Assembly: GCA_046727955.1 (NCBI GenBank)
Contig: JBKPDO010000339.1
Coordinates: 1 to 35,467, forward strand
DNA: 35,467 nucleotides
Direction of reading: 5' to 3'
DNA from: DASVXQ01 sp046727955
GTDB taxonomy: Bacteria > Actinomycetota > CALGFH01
The position numbers and the translations under genes are program-made. Under the pieces are notes generated by a model. That model was given only the letters and a program-made list of their open reading frames with translations, did no database searches and was not told the DNA's origin. Each line of letters starts with the position of its first letter. Within the stretch, counting starts at the first letter, position 1. Shown here in pieces: positions 15,705 through 24,103 of the stretch.

Positions 15705-17274
15705 CGCCACGGTGCGATGCACACCGTCTTGACGTCCGCGTAGAAATCGAAGCTGTAGGTTCCGCCCTCGCGGCCGACGCCGGAGTCGCGCGGGCCGCCG
15801 AACGGAGCGCGGAGATCCCGGACGAAGAAGCAGTTCACCCAGACGGTTCCCGCGACCAGCCGCGCCGCGACCCGCTCGGCGCGCGCCCGGTCGCCGGTAT
15901 AGAGGACCGCGGCGAGTCCGTAGCGGGTGGCATTGGCGAGCGCGACGGCCTGGTCCTCGCCGGCGAACGGCTGCGCTGTCAGGACCGGGCCGAACACCTC
16001 CTCGGCCAGGATCTCGGCGCCCTCGGGCACACCGGTGAACAGGGTCGGCTGGTAGTAGAGGCCACCGAGGTCCTGGTTGGGCCCGCCGCCGAACGCCACC
16101 GTCGCCCCGGCCGCCCTGGCGCGGCGCACGAAGCCGTCCACGCGCTCGAAGTGCTCGCGGCTGATCAGCGGGCCGACGTCGCTGCGCTCGGAGCGCGGGT
16201 CGCCCTGGTGGATGTTTTGGCGGCGGCGCTCAGACGCTCCACGAACTCGTCGTAGACCGGCTCCTCGACCAGCAGCCGCGTGCCCGCGAGACACACCTGG
16301 CCGGCGTTGTCGTACTGGTTGGCCGCTTGGCCGACCGCCGCGTCCAGGTCGGCGTCGGCAAACACCAGCAGCGGCGACTTGCCGCCCAGCTCCAGCGAGA
16401 CCGGGGTCAGGTTCGCCCCGGCCGCCTGCGCCACCAGCCTGCCGGTGGCCGCCGAGCCGGTGAAGGCGACCCGGTCCACGCCAGGGTGGGCGACCAGTGC
16501 CGCGCCCGCCTCCTCGCCGGTGCCCTGCAGGACGTTCAGGACGCCGTCGGGGAGGCCGGCGTCGCGGGCGACGTCGGCCAGCAGCGAGGCAGTGAGCGGC
16601 GCCCACTCTGGCGGCTTGAGCACCACCGTGTCGCCGGCGGCGAGCGCCGGCGCGACCCGCCAGGTCGCCAGCATCAGCGGCGCGTTCCAGGGGGTGACCA
16701 CGGCGGTGACGCCGGCCGGGTCCCAGGCGACGCGGCTGCGGTGGCCGTCCTGCTCGAACGCCTGGCGCTCGGCGCCGCTCGAGCCGGTGAGCGCCAGGCG
16801 CTGGTCGGCGAAGAAGCGGAAATTGCGCGCGACCCGCGGCATCACCGAGCGGCGCAGCGAGCGCAGCAGCGAGCCATTGTCGCGGGTCTCGACCACGGCG
16901 AGACGCTCGACCTGCGCGTCGACCCCGTCGGCGACGGCTTGCAGGAGCCTCGCCCGCTCCCCGGACGGGGTCGTGGCCCAGCCGGGAAAGGCGCTCCGGG
17001 CGGCCGCGACGGCCCGCTCGGCGTCGGCCGGCCCGCCGCTGGCGACCTCGGCGATCACCGTCTCGTCGACCGGCGAGACATCGGCGAAGGTGGCGGCGCC
17101 AACGGCGGCGCCAACGGCACTGCGGGAGGCGGAGGCGACGCGCTCGCCCCCGATCCAGTGGAGGGTGGAGACCTCGACCCCTTCGACGGTGGCCTTCGCG
17201 TCCGTCGCCTCTCCCTGGCGAGCGCCACGGGCAGAGCAGCTCGTTCGGTAGCAAATGATGCTGGGCGCCGCCAT
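15701..17274 (-). CDS. hpaE: Aldehyde dehydrogenase, likely 5-carboxymethyl-2-hydroxymuconate semialdehyde dehydrogenase, one frameshift
   Basis: This NAD(P)-dependent aldehyde dehydrogenase has the classic motifs in order: VTPWNAPLMLATWRVAPALAAG, the cofactor loop FTGSAATG, general-base Glu in LELGGKSP, the catalytic Cys in AGQVCLAGTR, EVFGPVLT and the C-terminal GGTYSFDFYADVKTVCIAP. The last motif and the adjacent hpaD stump point to the hpa pathway, where it oxidises the ring-cleavage semialdehyde. One A is missing in a 4-base run (16214-16217 on the plus strand), splitting the gene after the catalytic Cys; restored length is about 524 codons. The start is uncertain: ATG 17274 is in frame but has no ribosome site, and a TTGACA box lies just upstream of it. 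Residues near 60 carry a small AVGA duplication. Confidence 0.85.
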
Positions 17275-17394
17275 GGGGGCTGTCAAGAGCGGCGCCACCG
17301 CTCCCGCCTGGAGCCAACCCTGGCCCCGACACGGCGCCCGGTTACCCGGTCGCCCGGTCGCCGCCAAAGCCGGCCATGCGGCAGACTCTCCTTC

Positions 17395-18402
17395 ATGGCC
17401 GACAGCAGGATCACCAGCACCACCCCCGCCGCCACCGAGGAGGACGCGGTCGTCACGGCCGCCAAAGCCGGCGACGAGTCGGCGTTCGCCGTGCTCGTGG
17501 AGCGTTACCGGCGGGAGCTGCACGTGCACTGCTACCGGATGCTCGGCTCGTTCGAGGAGGCCGAGGACCTCGTACAGGAGACCCTCCTGCGCGCGTGGCG
17601 CAGGCGCGGGAGCTTCGAGGGCGGCCCCCGGTTCCGCGCGTGGCTGTACCGCATCGCGACCAACGCCTGCCTCGACGCGCTCAGGCGCAACCGGCGACGG
17701 GTGCCGTCGCTGCACTCCTTCGCAGACGTCCCGTGGCTGCAGCCATACCCGGACGTGCTGCTGGACGAGATCGCGCCGAGCAACACGCAGCCGGACGCCG
17801 TCGTCGTCGCCAAGGAGACGATCGAGCTGACGTTCCTCGCCGTCATCCAGCTCCTGCCGCCTCGGCAGCGGGCGGCGCTGATCCTGCGCGACCTGCTCGG
17901 CTGGTCGGCCGGCGAGACCGCGTCGCTGCTCGACACCACTGTGGCCGCGGCCAACAGCGCGCTCCAGCGCGCACGCGCGACCCTGCGGGAGCGGTTGCCG
18001 GCGCGACCATCGGAATGGTCCCCTTCGGAGCCGACCGACGAGGAGCGCGCGTTGCTGCGGGGCTTCATCGACACCCACGAGCATGGCGACGTCGCCGCCG
18101 CGGTCGCGCTGCTGCGGGAGGACGTTCGGGTCACGATGCCTCCGCATCCGTGGTGCTTCGAGGGGCTGGCGTCGATGGTCCCGCTCATTGAGCGGGCGCT
18201 CTCGGAGCCTGGCGAATGGCGCCTGCTGCCCACCCGCGCCAACCGCCAGCCGGCGGCCGCCAGCTACTTCCAGGGGCCGGGCGACTCCGAATACCGGGCG
18301 TTCAAGCTCGACGTGCTGCGCGTCGAGGGCGGCGCCATCGCGGAGATCACCACCTTCGGCACCAGCCTCTTCCCGGCGTTCGGCCTGCCGCCGACCCTCT
18401 GA
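17395..18402 (+). CDS. ECF sigma factor with C-terminal SnoaL-like domain (SigG/SigJ-like)
   Basis: The 335-aa protein has sigma region 2 (FAVLVERYRRELHVHCYRMLGS, EEAEDLVQETLLRAWRR, FRAWLYRIATNACLD) and region 4 (LPPRQRAALILRDLLGWSAGETASLLDTT, ANSALQRARATLRE). A C-terminal ~110-residue SnoaL/NTF2-like domain follows (LLRGFIDTHEHGDVAAAVALLREDVRVTMPP). This layout defines large ECF factors that lack a conventional anti-sigma factor; the extra domain modulates activity. It directs RNA polymerase to alternative promoters, target genes unknown. ATG 17395 was chosen because the frame upstream is antisense to hpaE. The gene is divergent from hpaE and convergent with the metallo-hydrolase gene. Confidence 0.93.
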   Translation: MADSRITSTTPAATEEDAVVTAAKAGDESAFAVLVERYRRELHVHCYRMLGSFEEAEDLVQETLLRAWRRRGSFEGGPRFRAWLYRIATNACLDALRRNRRRVPSLHSFADVPWLQPYPDVLLDEIAPSNTQPDAVVVAKETIELTFLAVIQLLPPRQRAALILRDLLGWSAGETASLLDTTVAAANSALQRARATLRERLPARPSEWSPSEPTDEERALLRGFIDTHEHGDVAAAVALLREDVRVTMPPHPWCFEGLASMVPLIERALSEPGEWRLLPTRANRQPAAASYFQGPGDSEYRAFKLDVLRVEGGAIAEITTFGTSLFPAFGLPPTL

Positions 18403-18420
18403 CCGCTGACCCGCCGCAAC

Positions 18421-18454
18421 CGGCTCTACAGCTCCACCGGCTCTACAGCTCCAC
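18421..18454. repeat. 17-bp tandem duplication at the metallo-hydrolase stop codon
   Basis: The unit cggctctacagctccac occurs twice in perfect tandem (18421-18437, 18438-18454) with a partial third start. On the minus strand each copy encodes GTG-GAG-CTG-TAG, so the last codons and stop of the hydrolase are duplicated just downstream. It fills the gap between two convergent genes. Confidence 0.85.
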
Positions 18455-19084
18455 CGGCTTCCCGTCGTCCATCACCCGCAGCGTCGTGCCCCCGCTGGTT
18501 CCGAGCTGCTCGAGCTGCCGGTAGTAAATCGTAATCCCGACTGCCGACAGCACCTTCTCGTGCACCGGCACGGCTATCCTCGGGCGCACCTCGCGCATGT
18601 AGCCGATCGACTCGGACACCTTCAGCCACGGCGCCCCGGCCGGTACCGCGAGCACCTCGACCGGCTGCTCCGGCGGCGTGAACGCGTCGCCGGGGTGGAA
18701 CAGCCGCCCGGCGGCCAGGTAGCCGACGTTGGGGACCACCGGGATGTCCGGGTGGATGACCGCGTGATCGCGCCCGACGACCCGCACGCCCACCCCGGCG
18801 ATCTCGAGCTCGTCCCCGTCGCGCACGACCTCGACCTCCGCCCCGGCCTCGCCGAGGGACTTGGCGCTGCCCTCGTCGCTGACGACTCGCACCCCGGGGT
18901 TGCGGTCCAGCAGCCCCCGCAGCCGACCAGGGTCGAGATGGTCGGCGTGCTGGTGGGTGTACAGGACCGCGGTCAGCCCCTCCAGCTCCTCGAACCCTTC
19001 GGACAGGGTGCCGGGGTCCAACAGCATCCTGGCTCGTCCCTCCTCCAGCAGTAGGCACGAGTGCCCGAACTTGGTCAGCCGCAT
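18443..19084 (-). CDS. Metallo-beta-lactamase-fold hydrolase (UPF0173-like)
   Basis: This 213-aa protein starts with MRLTKFGHSCLLLE and has the zinc-binding THQHADHLD motif, a DRDHAVIHPDIP-like segment (GRDHAVIH), LFHPGDAF and a C-terminal PVHEKVLS. The order matches stand-alone MBL-fold metal-dependent hydrolases of the L-ascorbate-6-phosphate lactonase/UPF0173 group. The substrate cannot be read from sequence. Length is typical and all metal ligands are visible. It has no signal peptide. It is divergent from the SRPBCC gene across 100 bases and converges with the ECF sigma gene. Confidence 0.9.
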   Translation of the reverse strand: MRLTKFGHSCLLLEEGRARMLLDPGTLSEGFEELEGLTAVLYTHQHADHLDPGRLRGLLDRNPGVRVVSDEGSAKSLGEAGAEVEVVRDGDELEIAGVGVRVVGRDHAVIHPDIPVVPNVGYLAAGRLFHPGDAFTPPEQPVEVLAVPAGAPWLKVSESIGYMREVRPRIAVPVHEKVLSAVGITIYYRQLEQLGTSGGTTLRVMDDGKPVEL

Positions 19085-19184
19085 GACGCCTCCTGGTGGC
19101 TCGCGGGTCGTCCCCCATCATGCCCGGCCAGCTGTCCAGCTCGACGCGCCGGCCGTCGACAGCGTGACCATATAGCCTAGGAGC

Positions 19185-19607
19185 ATGGTCGAGGCGCGCG
19201 CTGACACGGCCCTGCCCGTCCCCTGCTCGCAGGCATTCGAGGAGGCCACGGATTTCACACGGGCGGACTGGCTGCCGGCTGTACGCCGCCTGCGGCACAT
19301 CGGCGGACCGGTCCGCGGGGTCGGCGCCCGCTACGAGGCCGAGGTGGGCGTGGCCGGCCAGCGCCTTCACGGGGTGCTCGTCTGCCAGGAGCTGGAGCCA
19401 CCACGGCGGGCGGTCTACGTGCTGGAGAGCGGCCTCGACCTCACCATCGTCGTGGCGGCCCATCCCGCCGACCAGGGCTGCCGCCTGGAGCTGCAGGTCC
19501 GCTACGCGATCGGCGGGCTGGCCGGCCGGGCGGTGGAGCGCGCGACGATCGGCCCGGCGCGGCGGGAGATCGTCCATTCGCTGACCACCCTGGCGGCCCG
19601 GTTCTAG
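19185..19607 (+). CDS. SRPBCC-superfamily protein (polyketide cyclase/START-like)
   Basis: The 140-aa product matches the small helix-grip fold: a starting strand, the VPCSQAFEEATDFTRADWLPAV helix region, VGARYEAEVGVAGQ, a run of antiparallel strands and a long C-terminal helix (ARREIVHSLTTLAARF). Such proteins bind hydrophobic ligands in a deep cavity; the ligand here is unknown. Length is typical. AGGAG lies one base before the ATG, closer than usual. It is convergent with the glycosidase gene, with a strong terminator between them. Confidence 0.8.
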   Translation: MVEARADTALPVPCSQAFEEATDFTRADWLPAVRRLRHIGGPVRGVGARYEAEVGVAGQRLHGVLVCQELEPPRRAVYVLESGLDLTIVVAAHPADQGCRLELQVRYAIGGLAGRAVERATIGPARREIVHSLTTLAARF

Positions 19608-19620
19608 GCATAAGGGGCGA

Positions 19621-19651
19621 GGGGCCGCCGGCCAGGACGGCTGGCGGCCCC
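19621..19651. terminator. Strong bidirectional terminator
   Basis: GGGGCCGCCGGCC (19621-19633) pairs with GGCTGGCGGCCCC (19639-19651) over 13 positions with one G-U wobble and a 5-base loop, between the convergent SRPBCC and glycosidase genes. Confidence 0.88.
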
Positions 19652-19671
19652 GTGCGCCCGCGAGACCGGGT

Positions 19672-22284
19672 TCAGGCCGTGATGATCAGCGTGTGGTGCC
19701 CCGCGGTGGTGGGCACCGTCACCTCGTTGCCGCGGTTGGTGGCGCGAACCGTGTAGTTGTGGACAGACCGCCCGTCGAGCACGACAGCCAGCGGCTGCGC
19801 GCCGCTCGGGAGGGTGTGGCCGATGACGGTCTCGCCGGCGCCCACGCCGCTGCTGGTGTCGATCTCGGTCTGGTAGGTGCTCCCCGTGTGGGAGGCCAGC
19901 ACGTCAGCGGACCCGCCGCCGAGGCGGATGTCCTGTCCCTGCACCGAAGTCTGGCCCTGCGGCACCTGCGGGACGAACTCGACGAGCCCGTTGCCGAGGT
20001 CGGGCCGCACGCCCAGCCACTGGTGCACGACCGCCCACGCGGTGCCGTAGTTGCCCCACGCCTGCATGAACATCGAGCGGCACGTCCAGCAGCGGTCGAT
20101 GTTGGCGCCCTGGTCCGGCGACGGGAAGATCTCCGGCATCGCTCCCGGCTGCTCGTCCGGTGTCCCGCCGGTGGCGGGCTCGGAGAACATCGTCTCGGCC
20201 AGCGCGTGGGTGTAGCGCTGCTGCTGGCCAGGGCCCAGGCGGCCGTAGTTGCCCTCGCCGATCGACTGGATCGACGTCGTCAGGCCGAAGATGACCTTCT
20301 CGCCCTGACCGTTGGCGCCGCCTCCGCAGCCGGTGTGGAACAGCCCCGGGTTGAGCGGGTGCTCGCCGCTGAAGCAGTCGTTCTCCCGCCCCGCGAGCCC
20401 GGTGCTGCCGTGGTCGAAGGGGGCCAGGCCGGGGACCGCCTGCCCCTTGACGCGCAGCTCCGCCTCCATGGGCGTCTGGCCGATCCAGTGCTTCTGGAAC
20501 GACTGCTGGTTGCCCGGGTCGTTGAGGGAGTCGGCGTACTGCTGCGCGGCCACGTCCCACCAGGTGCCGTCGAAGCGCTCCTGCAGCTTGCGAGCGAGGT
20601 CCGTCGCCCAGGCGAAGGTGGCGCCGTCGTGCTTGGAGCGGGCCATGTCGGCCAGGTCGTAGAGACCGCGGATGAAGTAGACGGTGACGTCCAGCTTCTC
20701 CGGGCCCATCCCGCTGCGCTCGACGTTGCCAAGCCCCTCGGGCCAGCCGTCGTGGTCGGAGTCCAGCGTGCGCACGACGTAGCGCAGGTTGCGCACCGCG
20801 AAGTCGTACATCTCGTCGCGGAAGTGGTTGTCCCCTGTCCATCGCCAGATCAGCGCGACGGCGCTCGGGAACTTGACCGTCTCGTCGGCGTTGAAGTCGT
20901 ACGAGACGCTGCCGTCGGGGTTGGTGCGGCGCGAGTCGTGCCCGAACCAGATGGAGCCGTCGGCCACCGACTCGTGCGCCACCACGCCCGATCGGTTGTT
21001 GAGGATGTCGGAGATGTCGCGCAGGGCGCGGAGATGTCCCTTGATGCCGTCGAACTGGCCGAGCGGGACCGCGGCGAACGCGGTGTACTCAGCGTCGGTG
21101 CCGAAGATCCACGGGTAGTCCGGGAAGCCGGCGCCGATCCACGTCGCTTCGGGCACGGTGCCCAGCGGCGCCGGGAACTGCTTGCCCTGGTCGGTCCAGC
21201 GGATCTGGAGATCCTCAGCGCTCTGGGTGAGGTCGGCGATGTTCTGCTTGCCCCAGTCGATCGAGTTCTGCACCAGCGGGTCGCCCGGGAGCGTGAGCCT
21301 GGTCATCTGCGAGAGCCGCTCGCGGGAGGCCACCTTGGCGGCGAGCTGCGCGTCGGGATCCTGCAGCACCCGGGTCAGCTCATCGCGCGCCGGCGCCATG
21401 CCCTTGTCCGAGCCGGCGACGGCCAGCCACACGGTCTTCGAGCCGCCGGCCGGGAGGGACAGCGTGTACGTCAGCTCGCCCCCGGTGCCCCGGCCGAACG
21501 GGCCGTCGTCGCACTGCGACGGCTTCGGCTCGGCGGGCGCGCCCGGCTCGTTGCCCGTGCAGCGGTGACCGGGCTGCGCGCCCCAGAACTGGTCGCCGAT
21601 GGCGCCCGACGCGGGCGTCATCGCGGTGCCCACCAGCGCCGCGTAGTGGTGCTCCGGGGCACCGGGCAGCGCGCCGTCGTCGGTGAACACGAGGTTCTGA
21701 CCGTCGAAGCTGCCCTTGTCGGGAATGTTGTCGCTGGCGTTGGGCGTGACGCCCCCGAACCCCCACGGGTAGTGCCCCATCAGCTCGGAGTGGGCGTCCA
21801 CGGACAGCGTCGCGGTCCGCGCCCCTCCAGGGTTGGTGATCTTGAGACCGAATAGCGTGCCGCGGCGCCCGTCGGGCGCGAAGTCGGTGCGCTCGAGCTT
21901 CAGGCCCGCGGTGTCCGGAAGGTCGAAGCGCGAATACCCCCACCCGCTGGTGAACTTCGTCGCCGGTCCGACCCACTGGCCATCGAGGCCGAACCACACG
22001 CCGTCCACGAGCTTCAGCGGCGGGGTCCACACGCCGCCCATCTCGCCGGTGATGTGCCAGCCGTTGGCGTAGAAGCGCCCGTCCTCGAAGCCGATCGAAT
22101 AGGCTCGCGTGCCCGCCGCGACCTCGCGGCGGTCCTGCAGCTGGCTGGTAACGGACGACTCCTGGGCAGAGGCTAGAGTCTTCTCCTGCGAGCTCTGTGC
22201 CGCACTCGCCGACGCTAGCCCACCCGTCGAGATGCTCAGCACGACGGCAGCCACCGACAGCGCGGCCATGAACCTCCGAGACAT
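19672..22284 (-). CDS. Secreted (alpha/alpha)6-barrel glycoside hydrolase, family not assigned
   Basis: The 870-aa protein begins with a signal peptide (MSRRFMAALSV, hydrophobic core, cleavage near ASASAAQ). A beta-rich N-terminal domain (~50-310) is followed by an alpha-helical region with motifs typical of (alpha/alpha)6 glycosidases: PDYPWIFGTDAEYTAFAAV, DSDHDGWPEGLGNVE, YNFNADETVKFPSAVALIWRW-like text, WGNYGTAWAVVHQWLGV, and a C-terminal beta domain (VLDGRSVHNYTV). DxxW and E-containing motifs suggest Asp/Glu catalysis on a polysaccharide or glycoside outside the cell. It resembles GH15/GH63/GH78-type enzymes or glycogen-debranching-like proteins without decisive similarity. ATG 22284 has GGGAGAG upstream. 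A longer frame running on to 23901 is antisense and not real. Confidence 0.85.
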   Translation of the reverse strand: MSRRFMAALSVAAVVLSISTGGLASASAAQSSQEKTLASAQESSVTSQLQDRREVAAGTRAYSIGFEDGRFYANGWHITGEMGGVWTPPLKLVDGVWFGLDGQWVGPATKFTSGWGYSRFDLPDTAGLKLERTDFAPDGRRGTLFGLKITNPGGARTATLSVDAHSELMGHYPWGFGGVTPNASDNIPDKGSFDGQNLVFTDDGALPGAPEHHYAALVGTAMTPASGAIGDQFWGAQPGHRCTGNEPGAPAEPKPSQCDDGPFGRGTGGELTYTLSLPAGGSKTVWLAVAGSDKGMAPARDELTRVLQDPDAQLAAKVASRERLSQMTRLTLPGDPLVQNSIDWGKQNIADLTQSAEDLQIRWTDQGKQFPAPLGTVPEATWIGAGFPDYPWIFGTDAEYTAFAAVPLGQFDGIKGHLRALRDISDILNNRSGVVAHESVADGSIWFGHDSRRTNPDGSVSYDFNADETVKFPSAVALIWRWTGDNHFRDEMYDFAVRNLRYVVRTLDSDHDGWPEGLGNVERSGMGPEKLDVTVYFIRGLYDLADMARSKHDGATFAWATDLARKLQERFDGTWWDVAAQQYADSLNDPGNQQSFQKHWIGQTPMEAELRVKGQAVPGLAPFDHGSTGLAGRENDCFSGEHPLNPGLFHTGCGGGANGQGEKVIFGLTTSIQSIGEGNYGRLGPGQQQRYTHALAETMFSEPATGGTPDEQPGAMPEIFPSPDQGANIDRCWTCRSMFMQAWGNYGTAWAVVHQWLGVRPDLGNGLVEFVPQVPQGQTSVQGQDIRLGGGSADVLASHTGSTYQTEIDTSSGVGAGETVIGHTLPSGAQPLAVVLDGRSVHNYTVRATNRGNEVTVPTTAGHHTLIITA

Positions 22285-22344
22285 GGCTCTCCCTTCTGAT
22301 GGTTCGGGCCAGTCTCGCTCAGAGTTGCGACGAAGTCGAGCAAT

Positions 22345-22354
22345 ACATGCATGT
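22345..22354. promoter_or_regulatory. Palindrome upstream of the glycosidase gene
   Basis: ACATGCATGT is a perfect 10-bp palindrome in an AT-rich island 61 bases before the glycosidase start, next to a CTGACA box reading toward the gene. It may be a regulator site. Confidence 0.3.
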
Positions 22355-22391
22355 TTGTCAGCACTTTGCCGGGGTGACCATGTAACGCCAT

Positions 22392-22459
22392 GAGTACGGC
22401 CCCGAGTACGGCCCCGAGTACGGCCCCGAGTACGGCCCCGAGTACGGCCCCGAGTACGG
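22392..22459. repeat. 12-bp tandem repeat, five and a half copies
   Basis: The unit gagtacggcccc is repeated five times without change plus eight bases of a sixth copy. If translated with the downstream gene it gives (STAP)n. It lies between the divergent glycosidase and deacetylase-like genes. Confidence 0.95.
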
Positions 22460-22488
22460 TGGAGCGGCGGTCGAGTACCTTTGCCCAC

Positions 22489-23529
22489 ATGGAGCCGATG
22501 CCGGTCGTTTCGAGCGACGCCCACCGCGGCCACGACCCGGCCTACGAGGTGAACGTCGGCCGCGTCCGCCGGCCCGTGCACGAGTGCGTGGAGCGCGGCG
22601 AGCTTTTGCGCGACGCCCTCAGCGCCGCCGGGCACCCGCTGATCGTGCCGGTCGAGCACGGCGCCGAGCCCATCCTCGCGGTGCACGAGCCGGCGCTGGT
22701 CGAGTTCCTCGAGCAGGCCTGGCAGCGATGGCGCGCGGCCAGGGGCCCCCAGGTGCTCATCCCTGACACGTTCCCGCCGCTCGGGCTCGCACGCACGAGG
22801 ACGCGCCCGTTCACGGGCGGGCTCGGCCGGCCCGGCTGGTTCTGCTTCGACACCGCGACCCCGCTGGTCGAGGGCAGCTACGCCGCCGCGCGTGCCGCCG
22901 TGGACGTGGCAATGACCGCCGCCGACCTGCTCACCGGCGGAGCGCGCGCCAGCTACGCGCTCTGCCGGCCCCCAGGGCACCACGCGGGGCCTGGCTACTA
23001 CGGCGGGTTCTGCCTGTTCAACAACGCGGCGGTCGCGGCCCGCACGCTCCAGCGCCAAGGGCGCGTGGCAATCGTCGACGTGGACTTCCACCACGGCAAC
23101 GGCACGCAGGAGATCTTCTGGCGGGACGGCTCGGTGCTGTACGTGTCGCTGCACGGCGACCCGGTGTCCCATTATCCGTATTTCAGCGGCGCTGCCGACG
23201 AGACCGGCGCCAGCGCTGGCCGCGGCGCCACGCAGAACCTTCCCCTGCCCGACGGCACCGGTGAGGAGGCGTACCTGGCCGCGCTGGAGGTCGCCTGCGA
23301 GACCGTCGCCCGGTTCGGCCCGGCGACCCTGGTCGTCTCGCTGGGCTTCGACACCTTCGAGCGCGACCCCCTGGGCACGTTCGGGCTGGTCACCTCCAGC
23401 TACGGGCGGGTCGGGGAGCAGCTCGCCGAGCTCGCCCTGCCGACCCTGCTGGTGCAGGAGGGCGGCTACGCCCTTGACGCCCTCGGCGCCAACGCCGTCA
23501 CCCTGCTGAGCGGGTTCCAGGCGCCGTGA
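22489..23529 (+). CDS. Histone-deacetylase-family amidohydrolase (acetylpolyamine/acetoin-utilisation type)
   Basis: The 346-aa protein carries the zinc-dependent deacetylase motifs: CRPPGHHAGPGYYGGFCLFNNAAVAA (active-site His pair and substrate channel), VDVDFHHGNGTQEIFW (metal ligands Asp and His), LHGDPVSHYPYFSG, VSLGFDTFERDPLGTFG (metal Asp) and QEGGYALDALG. Bacterial members remove acetyl groups from polyamines or small amines. The core is complete. An ATG at 22390 would add an (STAP)n leader encoded by the 12-bp repeats, but neither start has a clear ribosome site; 22489 was chosen because homologues start near here. It may then have an unusual repeat-containing leader. Confidence 0.9.
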   Translation: MEPMPVVSSDAHRGHDPAYEVNVGRVRRPVHECVERGELLRDALSAAGHPLIVPVEHGAEPILAVHEPALVEFLEQAWQRWRAARGPQVLIPDTFPPLGLARTRTRPFTGGLGRPGWFCFDTATPLVEGSYAAARAAVDVAMTAADLLTGGARASYALCRPPGHHAGPGYYGGFCLFNNAAVAARTLQRQGRVAIVDVDFHHGNGTQEIFWRDGSVLYVSLHGDPVSHYPYFSGAADETGASAGRGATQNLPLPDGTGEEAYLAALEVACETVARFGPATLVVSLGFDTFERDPLGTFGLVTSSYGRVGEQLAELALPTLLVQEGGYALDALGANAVTLLSGFQAP

Positions 23530-23575
23530 GCAGCCACCTGACGGGCAAGGCCGTGACCATCGCGAGCCTGCGTCG

Positions 23576-23990
23576 TACTTGTCGTGATACGGGAACTCGA
23601 TGACATACCGCTGCCTGCCCAGCGGGGTCAGGTCGAGGTACTGGTAGGTGCCGAGCAGCGGATCGACCCCGCGGCCGTACGACGAGTAGGTGTGGAAGAC
23701 GCGCTCACCCTCACGCAGGAAGACGCTCACCCCGTGCGCGTCCACTCCAGACCGGATACGGAAGTGGTCGCGTTCGAGCGTCGCCTCGTGGCGCCACATG
23801 AAGTGGTAGACGATCAGCTGGCGGCGCCCGTCGAACAGGTCGGCCAGGCGAGCCTGGCCAACCGGCCCGGTGAAGACGTAGTCCTTGTCGATCTCGACCA
23901 TCGGCAGGCGCGGCGTTGCTTGTCGACCTTGTCTTTCGCGCGGCTGGCTGCCTTCTCCTGGGCAGCCGAGACAACCCTGACTGGGCGGCC
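23576..23990 (-). pseudogene. DUF899 (thioredoxin-like) gene, internally deleted and frameshifted
   Basis: MVEIDKDYVFTGPVGQARL and DLFDGRRQLIVYHFM match the start of the DUF899 thioredoxin-like domain, and SVFLREGERVFHTYSSYGRG plus GTYQYLDLTPLGRQ match its end. The ~110 residues that normally lie between, including the CxxC-like region, are missing; the frame passes straight through. Upstream, EKAASRAKDKVDKQRR is the usual N-terminal helix, but it lies in another frame, restored by one C near 23907. The frame also lacks its stop and runs on antisense to the deacetylase gene. The gene is certainly not functional as read. Confidence 0.75.
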
Positions 23991-24103
23991 TTCAGAGCGG
24001 ATCGTTCACGCCGATGGGCCGGATCTGCCGCTTGCGTGCCGCGTGGCTGACAAGTTGGGGTGTGAGCATCGCGGCGTCCCACTTCCCGGGTGAAAGGAGC
24101 ACC

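Noticed and set aside
16327..17394. N-terminal extension of the ECF sigma frame
   Set aside because: Antisense to the aldehyde dehydrogenase; the sigma protein starts at 17395 with a normal region 2.
22392..22459. CRISPR-like array
   Set aside because: Units are directly adjacent 12-mers without spacers.
19672..23901. Single 1409-aa minus-strand frame
   Set aside because: It only joins the glycosidase to the DUF899 remnant through sequence antisense to the deacetylase-like gene. The glycosidase has its own signal peptide and ribosome site at 22284.
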